Positions 17,430 to 26,086 of a stretch of 64,000 bases of DNA are shown piece by piece. This DNA comes from [Phormidium] sp. LEGE 05292 (GTDB taxonomy: Bacteria > Cyanobacteriota > Cyanobacteriia > Cyanobacteriales > Aerosakkonemataceae): NCBI RefSeq assembly GCF_015207735.1, contig NZ_JADEWG010000001.1, positions 1 to 64,000 of the forward strand, given 5' to 3'. The notes below the pieces were generated by a model. That model saw only the letters and a program-made list of their open reading frames with translations, searched no databases and was not told the DNA's origin. A program made the translations under genes and the position numbers. The stretch's first letter is position 1. Every line of letters begins with the position of its first letter.

Positions 17430-20207
17430 TTAATCTACTGCTATTAAGTGCAAAATTTTTTCATAATTAAAATTATCTATATAATTCTTGATTGATTTGG
17501 CTACATCGGGATTATACTGATAAATTTCTCTAATTATGAGTTCGGCTGATTCTACATCAATATTGATGACTGCTTCTTTTAAATTAACTAGTAATGATTC
17601 AGGTATATTTTGGAAATCAGTCGCAGTCAATACAGTGTTATTAACTTCCGACAATGAAGGTGTATCATCGCTTTTATCCTCATAGATATAGCGTACTCCA
17701 ATATGTCTATTCATGATGTCAAAAATTTCTGCTTCCCGAAATGGTTTACGCAAAAAGTCATCGCAACCTGCTGATAAAACAATTGTTCTTTCTTCTTCAA
17801 AAACACTAGCAGTGACCGCAATTATTGCGGTAGATTGACCTTTTTTGGTTGCTTTAATCTGCTTGGTAGCAGTGTAGCCATCCATGACTGGCATTCGCAT
17901 ATCCATCAAAATTAAATGTGGTTCCCATTTTTCCCATATTGCGATCGCTTCCTCACCATTACCAGCTTCCTGCAATTCAAAACCCAAGGGATTTAACAAT
18001 TTAACTAATAGTTGACGATTTAATGCTTTATCATCAACAATTAAAATTCGATAATTGGGTTGATTTGGTTCCAAGGCAATCACTTGGCGAGTAGGCTTAT
18101 AAGTGGGAACTTCCGCAGTATCAACCATTTGAGCTTGGACATAAAATTTAAAATTTGCTCCTTTACCAACTTGGGAATTAACGCTCATTTCACCATCCAT
18201 TAATTGCACAAATTGTTGGCTAATCACTAAGCCTAAGCCTGTTCCTTCTTGTGAATCTTTTCCACTTTTAGTTTGGACAAAAGCTGTAAATAGATTTACT
18301 AATTCCTCTGGTGCTATACCAGAACCAGTATCTTCAACCTCAAAGTAAATTTTTATTTTTTGTTCATCATTAGTTGTGGTTTTTTGCTCAATGTATTGCC
18401 AATTAGTATTATCTAATGACACCCTAACTGACACACCACCCTCTTGAGTGAATTTTAGTGCATTATTTAGCAGATTAATTAAAATTTGACGTAACTTTAC
18501 CTCATCAGTACGAATATACTGGGGTAAATTCGGATGAAGCTCAAACACTAAATATAAATTTTTATCGTCAGCCTTCAGGTAAAACATATCTTCTAAATCG
18601 TTAAGCAAACGATGAAGGTCAAAGTTTTTTTCGTTTAAAGTCACTCGTCCAGCTTCAATTTTAGATAAATCCAAAATATTATTAATTAGAGTTAACAAAT
18701 GTTCCCCACTCCGCATAATAATACCAATGTTTTCTCTTTGATCGGAACTCAACGTTTTCTGGCGATTAATAATTTGGGAAAATCCTAAAATTGCATTTAA
18801 AGGTGTTCTTAATTCATGACTCATATTAGCAAGGAATGTACTTTTTGCTTGATTAGCAATTTCAGCTACTTCTTTAGCTTTAACTAATTCCTCTGTACGT
18901 TCTGCTACTCGTTGTTCTAATTTTGTAAATGATTCTTGTAGTTGTTCTGCCATTGAATTAAAAGATTTAGCTAATTCTCCTAATTCATCAGAACGTTTTA
19001 CTTCTATGGTTTTTTCCCAATCACCTTTAGCAATATCTTTAGCCGCTGTATTTAAACGCAAAATTGGTTTAGTCACCCAACGAGCAGTTAAAATACCAGT
19101 AATTATAGCTAGTCCTAAAGCTGCTAAACATAAGAAAATTGTCATGCGGCTATTAGCATTAATTTGTTCCATAAAATCTGCTTCTGGAACTACCACCATA
19201 ATCAACCAATCTAAACCTTTACCATCCTGAAATGGCAAAATTTTTACGAACTGCTGCTTACCATTGACAGTAAAATTGACTTGTTGAGGAGATTGAATTT
19301 GCTTGAATGTTTTCAAACGATTGAATAAATAATGAGCTGTTGCTTGAGTTAATAAGTTACTGCTATCTTCGGCTTTAATTAATTTTCTAGTGTTGTCTGG
19401 CTGAATGCGAAAAGGTTTTTCTTCTGTAGAAGTTGCTAGGAGAGTGCCATTTCTTTCGATAATAAATGCTTGTCCAGTTTTGCCAATTTTTAAACTGTTG
19501 AGAAAGTTCCCAATATGATCTAAACGTATAGCTGTATGTATTACTCCTTCTAACTGATTTCCTTGGGGGTTGTAAACTGGTTCAGTGCCACTAATTAGTA
19601 ATGTTGGCTCTAAAATAGAAATAAAAACATCACTCCAAGTTGGTTTACCTGCTTTGACTGCGTTTTGATACCAAAACCAATTACGGGGATCAAAATCTCC
19701 CTTAGTCATGGCAGCAACAGAAGTACGATCGCCCTTGTCATTAGTATGATAAGAAATAAAATTATTATTAACCTTAGTTCCTGCTATATTCATCATCAAA
19801 TTACCATTAGACATTCTTTCTCCAGAACGATACTCTCCTTTGGCATTAGCTACAGCAGTAAAATTAATGTAAGGATATAATTGAACTTGATGCCAAAGAA
19901 ACTTTTCCCAAGCATCCATTTCTGTCATATTTAAATAGCCCATTTTAATCATATTGAGCTTATTTTTATTGATGATATGCGGAGTTCCTACATAAACTTG
20001 AAGATTTTGCTTAACTCGATCGCCAACTTCACTCATTAATTGACTAGCTAAGACATTTACTGCTTGTTGACCATTTCTAAAAGAAAGATATCCTACTATT
20101 CCCACCGTTCCTAAAATTTGCAACACAAAAGGAACTATTAACACAGTTCTTAAAGGAACTCTTCCCCCAGCTTTGCCCATCCAGCGATCGATCGATTGAA
20201 TTAACAT
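17430..20207 (-). CDS. Membrane hybrid histidine kinase CACHE-HAMP-HisKA-HATPase-REC
   Basis: 925 residues and the only clear membrane receptor of the block. A transmembrane helix (about 18-38), an extracytoplasmic dCACHE-type sensor (about 45-345, with a FWYQNAVKAGKPTWSDVF core typical of small-ligand binders) and a second helix (about 353-375) lead to HAMP. HisKA (MSHELRTPLNAILGF), HATPase_c (GTGLGLVISQQF), a receiver (MDMRMPVMDGYTATK) and the shared tail (YIDNFNYEKILHLI) follow. It is the first gene of the eight-gene run, so extracellular solute sensing may head the pathway. The 246-bp upstream gap should contain the main promoter. Confidence 0.93.
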   Translation of the reverse strand: MLIQSIDRWMGKAGGRVPLRTVLIVPFVLQILGTVGIVGYLSFRNGQQAVNVLASQLMSEVGDRVKQNLQVYVGTPHIINKNKLNMIKMGYLNMTEMDAWEKFLWHQVQLYPYINFTAVANAKGEYRSGERMSNGNLMMNIAGTKVNNNFISYHTNDKGDRTSVAAMTKGDFDPRNWFWYQNAVKAGKPTWSDVFISILEPTLLISGTEPVYNPQGNQLEGVIHTAIRLDHIGNFLNSLKIGKTGQAFIIERNGTLLATSTEEKPFRIQPDNTRKLIKAEDSSNLLTQATAHYLFNRLKTFKQIQSPQQVNFTVNGKQQFVKILPFQDGKGLDWLIMVVVPEADFMEQINANSRMTIFLCLAALGLAIITGILTARWVTKPILRLNTAAKDIAKGDWEKTIEVKRSDELGELAKSFNSMAEQLQESFTKLEQRVAERTEELVKAKEVAEIANQAKSTFLANMSHELRTPLNAILGFSQIINRQKTLSSDQRENIGIIMRSGEHLLTLINNILDLSKIEAGRVTLNEKNFDLHRLLNDLEDMFYLKADDKNLYLVFELHPNLPQYIRTDEVKLRQILINLLNNALKFTQEGGVSVRVSLDNTNWQYIEQKTTTNDEQKIKIYFEVEDTGSGIAPEELVNLFTAFVQTKSGKDSQEGTGLGLVISQQFVQLMDGEMSVNSQVGKGANFKFYVQAQMVDTAEVPTYKPTRQVIALEPNQPNYRILIVDDKALNRQLLVKLLNPLGFELQEAGNGEEAIAIWEKWEPHLILMDMRMPVMDGYTATKQIKATKKGQSTAIIAVTASVFEEERTIVLSAGCDDFLRKPFREAEIFDIMNRHIGVRYIYEDKSDDTPSLSEVNNTVLTATDFQNIPESLLVNLKEAVINIDVESAELIIREIYQYNPDVAKSIKNYIDNFNYEKILHLIAVD

Positions 20208-20400
20208 ACTTGATTAACTGCTCTTTAATTTATTAAGCAAAAATGAAATTAATTATTATCCTAAATTGGCATTAGTTTCTCTGTTTTTGGTCAAGAGAAA
20301 TCTAAAAAACTTAGTTAAATTATATTGTACTGAATTTTCGTTAAATTTAGATAAATAAACTTTAGCTTCACATCCGATGCTAGGATACTAAAGATATAGC

Positions 20401-20422
20401 ACCAAAAAGCTTACCTTTTGGT
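20401..20422. terminator. Possible hairpin downstream of the HtrA/LuxR operon
   Basis: ACCAAAA at 20401-20407 pairs with TTTTGGT at 20416-20422, about 30 bp past the stop of the LuxR-type gene. It is short, with no long T-run, so it is a weak candidate. The remaining DNA up to 20207 is AT-rich and presumably holds the promoter of the signalling block. Confidence 0.3.
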
Positions 20423-20453
20423 ACTCTAGGGAAATGTTCATTAGTATACTAAC

Positions 20454-21098
20454 TTATAATAAAATCAGCCCTTGACGAGCGCCTAAAATTACCGCCTCAG
20501 TGCGGCTAGAAGCATTGAGCTTACTAAAAATTGAGGCAATGTGAAATTTCACTGTATGTTCAGAAATACCTAGCCGACGAGCAATAGTTTTATTCCCCAA
20601 ACCTTCAGCCAACATGGTTAAAACTTCAATCTCGCGACTAGTTAAAGGATGATTTAATTTAGTAGGTATAGGTTGAGTATTTGTAGGTAAAATTGATACC
20701 AAAGAATCTAATATATCTGGATGTAAAACTGTTAACCCAGTTGCCGTTGCTATAATTGCCTGAATAATTTCTTCAGCCGTCGCCTCAATGGGTAAAACGC
20801 CACGTACCCCAAAACGCAAAATTTCCGCCAAAGATACAATTTGCCAATTATTGACTAACAAAACGATCGCTAAATTAGCCAACTCTGGTTCCAAAGAAAA
20901 TAGAGTCGGAACCCCATCATTTTCCGACTCATCCCACTCCCATAACAATACATCCGGCTGAAGTTGCATCACCTGTTGCGCCAAAGAATCTGAACTAGAG
21001 AAACTGCCCACTACATCCAAATTAGAATTAGTAGTAATCAGCGCCTCCAGTCCAGCCCGCATAACTACAGAGTTTGCAACTACCAAAACGCGAATCAC
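20454..21098 (-). CDS. NarL/LuxR-type regulator with degenerate receiver
   Basis: I choose the GTG at 21098: it overlaps the stop of the upstream protease gene as GTGA, the classic coupled arrangement, giving 214 residues. An ATG 30 bp further upstream lies inside the protease coding end. The N-terminal domain has a receiver fold, but the acidic pair is replaced (VLVVANS). The expected phospho-acceptor region reads LLWEWDE and the usual Lys is missing (GVLPIEA). The C-terminal LuxR helix-turn-helix is intact (LTSREIEVLTMLAEG, HTVKFHIASIFSKL). It is therefore probably a phosphorylation-independent DNA-binding regulator. Coupling to two HtrA-like proteases suggests it responds to, or controls, protein-quality or redox stress; that is inference. 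Confidence 0.88.
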   Translation of the reverse strand: MIRVLVVANSVVMRAGLEALITTNSNLDVVGSFSSSDSLAQQVMQLQPDVLLWEWDESENDGVPTLFSLEPELANLAIVLLVNNWQIVSLAEILRFGVRGVLPIEATAEEIIQAIIATATGLTVLHPDILDSLVSILPTNTQPIPTKLNHPLTSREIEVLTMLAEGLGNKTIARRLGISEHTVKFHIASIFSKLNASSRTEAVILGARQGLILL

Positions 21099-21961
21099 GC
21101 TGCCTCCGCCGAAGAAACTCTGCTGCATAACACTACATCCGCTACCATTTGCCTATGATCACGCTGGAAATTTAGCGTTAGTCCATCACCAACATGAGAA
21201 TTTTCCAAAATCCGAAATAACTCATTTGGTTTGTGAAAAGGAATTCCTCTAACACCAGTTAACACATCGCCAACTTGCAGTTTCGCAACTTCTGCCGGAC
21301 TTCCCGCCACCACTTCAGTAATTAACAACCCAAAACCAGGTCTAGAATTAAAAGCAACTAAAACAGGTTGCAAAGTCACACCCAAATAAGGACGGGCTGG
21401 GTAATTACTCAAAAATTGTTGCACCACATTGCTAGGGACAGCAAACCCTCGACCATTCACAATCATGGTGTTAATTCCTATTACCTGACCTTGCACATTT
21501 GCTAAAGGCCCACCAGAATTTCCCGGTGCGAGTTTAATATCTGCTTGTATCCAATTGCGCCGACTAAATTCAGTTGTACCAACACTGTGAATAATCCCCG
21601 TAGTTACTGCGCCCATTAATCCCAAAGGATTACCAACTGCTAATACTAATTCCCCAACTCGGAGGTTTTCTGAATCTCCTATTTGTGCTGCTGGCAGGTC
21701 TGTAGCATCTACTTTTAATGCTACTAAATCTCGCTGCGAATTTCTAGCAGTAATAGTTGCCATTAAAACTCTGCCATCAGCAAGTTCTACTTCTGTATTT
21801 CCCCTTCGGCTAACAACATGATCGTTAGTAATGATGACTCCATCACTACTCCAAATTACCCCAGAACCAACACCCCTTTTCCTGCCGCGAACTTGCACAT
21901 TTGAACGTCGCAATTCTTCCGTTATTTCTGTTAATTCCGCAGCTAAATTTGCCCAAATCAT
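21095..21961 (-). CDS. HtrA-like trypsin/PDZ protease without signal peptide (A)
   Basis: The frame opens at 22036, but its first 25 residues (containing DRQDACPTGW) are encoded by a dispersed repeat. The ATG at 21961 is preceded by AAGGAAAA and gives 288 residues (MIWANLAAEL...). A trypsin-like domain has His in ITNDHVV, Asp in SQRDLVALKV and Ser in APGNSGGPL, so the triad is complete. One PDZ domain follows (GLLITEVVAGSPAEVAKLQV). There is no signal peptide, unlike DegP/HhoA, so it is probably cytoplasmic. It lies 75 bp after protease B and is coupled to the LuxR-type gene. Confidence 0.88.
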   Translation of the reverse strand: MIWANLAAELTEITEELRRSNVQVRGRKRGVGSGVIWSSDGVIITNDHVVSRRGNTEVELADGRVLMATITARNSQRDLVALKVDATDLPAAQIGDSENLRVGELVLAVGNPLGLMGAVTTGIIHSVGTTEFSRRNWIQADIKLAPGNSGGPLANVQGQVIGINTMIVNGRGFAVPSNVVQQFLSNYPARPYLGVTLQPVLVAFNSRPGFGLLITEVVAGSPAEVAKLQVGDVLTGVRGIPFHKPNELFRILENSHVGDGLTLNFQRDHRQMVADVVLCSRVSSAEAA

Positions 21962-21994
21962 CTCTATTTTCCTTGTTAATTCTAAATGTGAAAA

Positions 21995-22033
21995 TCCCCA
22001 TCCCGTAGGACAGGCATCTTGCCTGTCAGTCCC
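21995..22033. repeat. Dispersed palindromic repeat (ACAGGCATCTTGCCTGT type), copy 1
   Basis: A 39-base element centred on the near-palindrome ACAGGCATCTTGCCTGT with flanking CCCGTAGG. A second copy in opposite orientation is at 55281-55320. When read through, it yields the spurious peptide DRQDACPTGW seen at misannotated cyanobacterial N-termini. Here it occupies most of the spacer between the two protease genes. Confidence 0.75.
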
Positions 22034-22036
22034 CAA

Positions 22037-22960
22037 TTATTCCTTTTCTCCGACAATAATTGTGATTTGGGTTAAAGTGCCACCGCGAATAATTTGAGCG
22101 TTTAAAGGTTTGCCTACTCTTTCGGGATCGAGCATGGCGTGAACATCGCTGACATCATTAATTGGTTTGTCATTTAGCGCCACCAAAATATCACCTATTA
22201 ATATTCCTGCTTTATCTGCGGGTGCATCTGGTTCAACGCTAACAATAATTACTCCGCCAATTCCAGAAATATTTAATTGTTTTCGCAGTGCTTGAGGCAA
22301 TTGTATGGGTTGCATTCCTAAACCTAAATAACCTGGTTTGATGCGTTTTCCGGTTAATATTTGCTCAACTACTCGGTTGACTGTGGAAGTAGGAATCGTT
22401 AAGACTAATTGCCGAGGGCCAGCAGTATTAATGCCAACAACTTTTCCTTGGGCATTAACTAATGAACCGCCAGAAAAACCGGGATAAAGCATTACTGAAG
22501 GACGAATAAATTGGTCTATTTTGCCTCCATGCCAAGTGCGCCAAGTGCCGCCTAAAGTGCTAATTACTCCTAAACTGGCACTAATGCCGCTTTCTGGGAA
22601 ACGTGCGATCGCTAACACCATTTCTCCTACTCTTAATTCTGTACTATTGCTTAAATTTGCTGTGGGTAAAGCGTCGGTTTCTGCTAATCGCAGTAATGCT
22701 AAATCAGTGCCGGAGTCGCGCCCAATTAAAGTTGCGGTAATTGTGCGATCGTCTGACAAAGTAACAGTAATATCTTCTTCTCTATTAATAGTATGATCTG
22801 CTGTGACCACAATTCCCGATCGCCAATGCACACCCGCAGAAGACATCCGCCTGCGTCCATTCACTGCCACTACAGAACGCCCCGACTGTTCCACAATATC
22901 CGCCAAATTGTTTGAGAGTTGTTGTAATAAATTCCCACTCTCTGTTGCTGAATTTACCAT
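22037..22960 (-). CDS. HtrA-like trypsin/PDZ protease without signal peptide (B)
   Basis: The frame is open to 23017; I choose the ATG at 22960 (MVNSATESGNLLQQL), preceded by AAAGGAATG, giving 307 residues. The triad is present: His in VVTADHTI, Asp in SGTDLALLRL, Ser in YPGFSGGSL. A C-terminal PDZ domain contains VIIVSVEPDAPADKAGI. The oxyanion loop reads GFSGGS rather than GNSGGP, and the LA-loop is short, so specificity probably differs from protease A. It lacks a signal peptide and so is predicted soluble and cytoplasmic. It is first in a three-gene operon with protease A and the LuxR-type regulator. Confidence 0.87.
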   Translation of the reverse strand: MVNSATESGNLLQQLSNNLADIVEQSGRSVVAVNGRRRMSSAGVHWRSGIVVTADHTINREEDITVTLSDDRTITATLIGRDSGTDLALLRLAETDALPTANLSNSTELRVGEMVLAIARFPESGISASLGVISTLGGTWRTWHGGKIDQFIRPSVMLYPGFSGGSLVNAQGKVVGINTAGPRQLVLTIPTSTVNRVVEQILTGKRIKPGYLGLGMQPIQLPQALRKQLNISGIGGVIIVSVEPDAPADKAGILIGDILVALNDKPINDVSDVHAMLDPERVGKPLNAQIIRGGTLTQITIIVGEKE

Positions 22961-23053
22961 ATCATTCCTTTGATATCGCTTATTTCTAGAATGCAGAATT
23001 ATCCCCTTGTGCGACATCGGATAAATGGCGAGTTACTTACCTAGAAAAATGGC

Positions 23054-23153
23054 TAGTAACTCAAGTTGCTAGTTATTAATTCTTTCTTGTTCCCCCTTTG
23101 AGTAAGGGGGGCTAAGAAAGAGTCAGACTTGTAACTAGCAACTTGAGTTACTA
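23054..23153. repeat. MITE-like dispersed element, copy 2, with perfect 22-bp terminal inverted repeats
   Basis: The ends at 23054-23075 and 23132-23153 are exact inverted repeats of 22 bp. Between them lie CCCCCTTTG...AAGGGGGG and GCTAAGAAAGAG. The right-hand 50 bases match 181-230. The total is 100 bp with no coding capacity. It lies between the protease operon promoter and the 3' end of the next kinase gene. Confidence 0.75.
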
Positions 23154-23165
23154 TACAATTTACTC

Positions 23166-25706
23166 TTATTTCCCCAACGGCAAAATCACTGTAAAAGTCG
23201 TCCCCACCCCTACTTCACTCTTCAAATTAATACTCCCGCCATGCAACTCTACACACTTTTTCACCACCACAAGTCCTAGCCCCGTTCCTGGAATATTCCG
23301 CACATTTTTCCCGCGATGAAACGGTTCAAATAACTGTTTTTGATCCGCTTCAGAAATGCCAATTCCTCGGTCGCGAATTCGCAAAACAGTATTATTTCCA
23401 TCACACTCTAAACTAAAATAAATGTTGCTACCTTGGGGAGAATATTTAATTGCATTAGAAAGCAGATTTGATAAAATTGACTTGAGCAATCTTTCATCTA
23501 AATAAGCGCGACTACATTCCCCAACACATCCAAACCTAATTTGATGATTTGCCCCTTGACTTAAACGTATTTCTTCGATAACATTCAAACAAAAACTTTC
23601 TAAATTTAAAACCTGTGGCTTAAATTCTAATTTTCCAGTTTCAGCACGATTAATAGTTAATATATCATCCAATAACTGAATCATCGTTTTTACAGAAGAT
23701 TGGATTCTGTTTAAATTCCGGGTAATTTTATCATTTTGATTCCCTTGAGTACTGCTGTTTTCTAAAAGTTGCGCTGCGGCTAGAATTGTACTTAAAGGGG
23801 TGCGAAATTCATGGGATGCCATTGAAAAAAAGCGCACTTTTAAAGCACTAATTTCTTTCTCTTTTTCCAAGGCGAGGCGAATTTCATCTAAACGTTTGCG
23901 TTCAGTAATATCGCGAGAATTGACAAAAATTCTGGTAGTTTCCGCATGGTCTACAAACTTCTGACTAATCGCTTCAAAAATTCGCCAAGTTCCGTCTTTG
24001 TGACGACGACGAAATTCGATCGATAACCCAGTTCCCGGATTTTGAATTGTGTTAGTAAAAGTTCGTAAAGCGTTGCTAACATCATCTGGGTGAATATATT
24101 CAAAAATGTTCTTTCCCACTAAGTCAGCAGAGGCGTAACTTAAAACTTTTTCAACTGATGGACTTTCGTAACTGATAATACCATCGGCATCAATAATGGT
24201 GATAATATCTAAAGCATTTTCGATTAAAGAGCGGAATCTTTCTTCACTTCTTCGTAAAGCTTCTTCCGCCTCTTTTCTTTCAGTAATATCTCGTTGGACA
24301 GAGATCCAATGTGTGTACCAACCAGTTTTATCTGCAACAGGAACAACACTAAATTCTACCCAAAATTCTGAACCATCTTTGCGATAATTAATTACTTCAA
24401 TTGTGACTGATTCCCAACGAGAAAGTGCTTCTCTAACTTTCTTTAATTCGGCGGGATCAGTTTTTGCCCCTTGGAGAATTCGGGGGGTTTTTCCTAACAC
24501 TTCTTCTAATGTATAACCAGTCATGCTGGTAAATGCTTTGTTAGCATAAAGAATCCGAGGCCCAGGTTCATCAATTGGCGCAGCTTCGGTGATTAAAACG
24601 GCATCATTTGTGTTAATAACCACTGACTGAAGTAGACGTAATTGTTCTTCTTGGCGTTTTTGTTCGGTGATGTCAGCAACTACGGCTACTAAACCATTAA
24701 CGTTTCCTTCGCTATCTTTTAAAGGTGCAGCAGAAAAGCTAATATCTATTGGTGTTCCGTCTTTTTTCTGTCGGCGTAATTCGCCTGTATAATGAATTGT
24801 TCCTTGCAAAACGCTTTGTTTTAATGATCGGAATTCTTCGATTTTATCTTCGGGAACTATGGGATTAGGCCGATCGCTAATTTCCGCCTCTGTCCACCCA
24901 AAAATTCTTTCCGCTGCTGGATTCCAAATGTTCACGTTACCATTTAAATCTAAGGTAAAAATGGCGCGTGGAGATGCAAAAATTAAGGCTTGTAAAGTAT
25001 GATTTGTGTGGCGCAAAGCTTCATTGGCTAATGCTAATTCTTCGGTACGTTGTTGCACGCGAATTTCTAAGTCGGCGTTGAGTTCTTGCAATTGTTCGTA
25101 AAGTTCTGATTGTTGAATTGCGATCGCTACTTGTGTCGCTAATTGTTTCATTAATTCTACTTCTGATGCTTCCCATTGTCGCGGACTGCTACAATGATGA
25201 GCAATGAGTAATCCCCAAAGGTTTTCTCCTTGTAAAATCGGAACTACTAACTTTGCTTTCACACCGAATTGTTTGACAAATTCTATTAAGCAAGGTTCGA
25301 TGTCTGATTTTTCAATATCAGTAATGGCGCGAGTTTTGCCTTTTGAATAAGCTTGATGATACTCTTGGGGAAATACTTCTTCAGGAAATGATTGTCCTAA
25401 AATTAAGGGCCATTCTGGTAATACTGTTTCGGTAATTGCTGTACCTGTTCCATCTGGCCAAAGGCGATAAATCAGTACGCGATCGCATCCCAAAAATTGT
25501 CGAACTTCGGCTACAGTTGTCACTAATACTTCTTCTAAGTTTAATGATTCCCGAATATGATGGGCAATTTGGGTAACTAATCTCTCTCTTTCTGTTTGTT
25601 GGCGGAGAACTATTTCTGTTTGTTGGCGTTTGGTAATTTCTTGGTTTAATAGGTAATATGCTGTCAGTAAAATTAGAATGTTAATTGTGAGGATGATTAA
25701 AAGCAT
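23166..25706 (-). CDS. Membrane-anchored GAF-PASx3 histidine kinase
   Basis: 846 residues. A single N-terminal membrane helix (residues 2-19) is followed by a coiled coil and a GAF domain (about 45-205) related to cyanobacteriochromes. Cys139 is at the bilin-attachment site (DIEPCLIEFVKQF, Leu instead of His) with the LWGLLIAHHC signature. Three PAS domains (about 240-610), HisKA (MASHEFRTPLSTI) and HATPase_c (GTGLGLVVVKKC) come next. There is no receiver. The HEFRTP box groups it with typical cyanobacterial orthodox kinases. Whether the GAF binds a bilin is unknown. It ends 12 bp from a MITE-like repeat and is not obviously in an operon. The pec genes lie upstream in the same direction, beyond a 380-bp gap. 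Confidence 0.92.
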   Translation of the reverse strand: MLLIILTINILILLTAYYLLNQEITKRQQTEIVLRQQTERERLVTQIAHHIRESLNLEEVLVTTVAEVRQFLGCDRVLIYRLWPDGTGTAITETVLPEWPLILGQSFPEEVFPQEYHQAYSKGKTRAITDIEKSDIEPCLIEFVKQFGVKAKLVVPILQGENLWGLLIAHHCSSPRQWEASEVELMKQLATQVAIAIQQSELYEQLQELNADLEIRVQQRTEELALANEALRHTNHTLQALIFASPRAIFTLDLNGNVNIWNPAAERIFGWTEAEISDRPNPIVPEDKIEEFRSLKQSVLQGTIHYTGELRRQKKDGTPIDISFSAAPLKDSEGNVNGLVAVVADITEQKRQEEQLRLLQSVVINTNDAVLITEAAPIDEPGPRILYANKAFTSMTGYTLEEVLGKTPRILQGAKTDPAELKKVREALSRWESVTIEVINYRKDGSEFWVEFSVVPVADKTGWYTHWISVQRDITERKEAEEALRRSEERFRSLIENALDIITIIDADGIISYESPSVEKVLSYASADLVGKNIFEYIHPDDVSNALRTFTNTIQNPGTGLSIEFRRRHKDGTWRIFEAISQKFVDHAETTRIFVNSRDITERKRLDEIRLALEKEKEISALKVRFFSMASHEFRTPLSTILAAAQLLENSSTQGNQNDKITRNLNRIQSSVKTMIQLLDDILTINRAETGKLEFKPQVLNLESFCLNVIEEIRLSQGANHQIRFGCVGECSRAYLDERLLKSILSNLLSNAIKYSPQGSNIYFSLECDGNNTVLRIRDRGIGISEADQKQLFEPFHRGKNVRNIPGTGLGLVVVKKCVELHGGSINLKSEVGVGTTFTVILPLGK

Positions 25707-25737
25707 TTTGGGTGAAGTTGATAGATTTTATTATTAA

Positions 25738-25773
25738 AACCGCAGAGATGCAGAGACGCAGAGACGCAGAGGA
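25738..25773. repeat. CAGAGACG-type tandem repeat
   Basis: Degenerate units GCAGAGA(T/C) are repeated about four times. The rest of 25707-26086 holds a related ACGCAGATAAACGCAGATG segment at 26064-26083 and no gene. A similar GCAGATAAACGCAGATAA stretch lies at 60315-60332. Confidence 0.65.
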
Positions 25774-26086
25774 AAGAAAGAGTGATAAAAAATTATCTGT
25801 GCTCATCTGCGTACTAAAAGAGAAATCCGGCAAAAACAGTTAACATCTATATACTATCTGTGCCTATTTGTCGTAAAAACTCCTAGATTTTGGATTGTTT
25901 TCAATAGGTTAATTTTATAATACAAAATTCCCACCCCAAAAAGGAGTGGGATAATTCATTGTCACTTCACCAATTCCAGGCGTGTAGGAGTTTAACGTAG
26001 GCGATAGAAGCTAAGGGGAAAGATATTTAAACCGCAGATGTAGGCTTAGCCTTTTCGTAGAGTACGCAGATAAACGCAGATGAATT

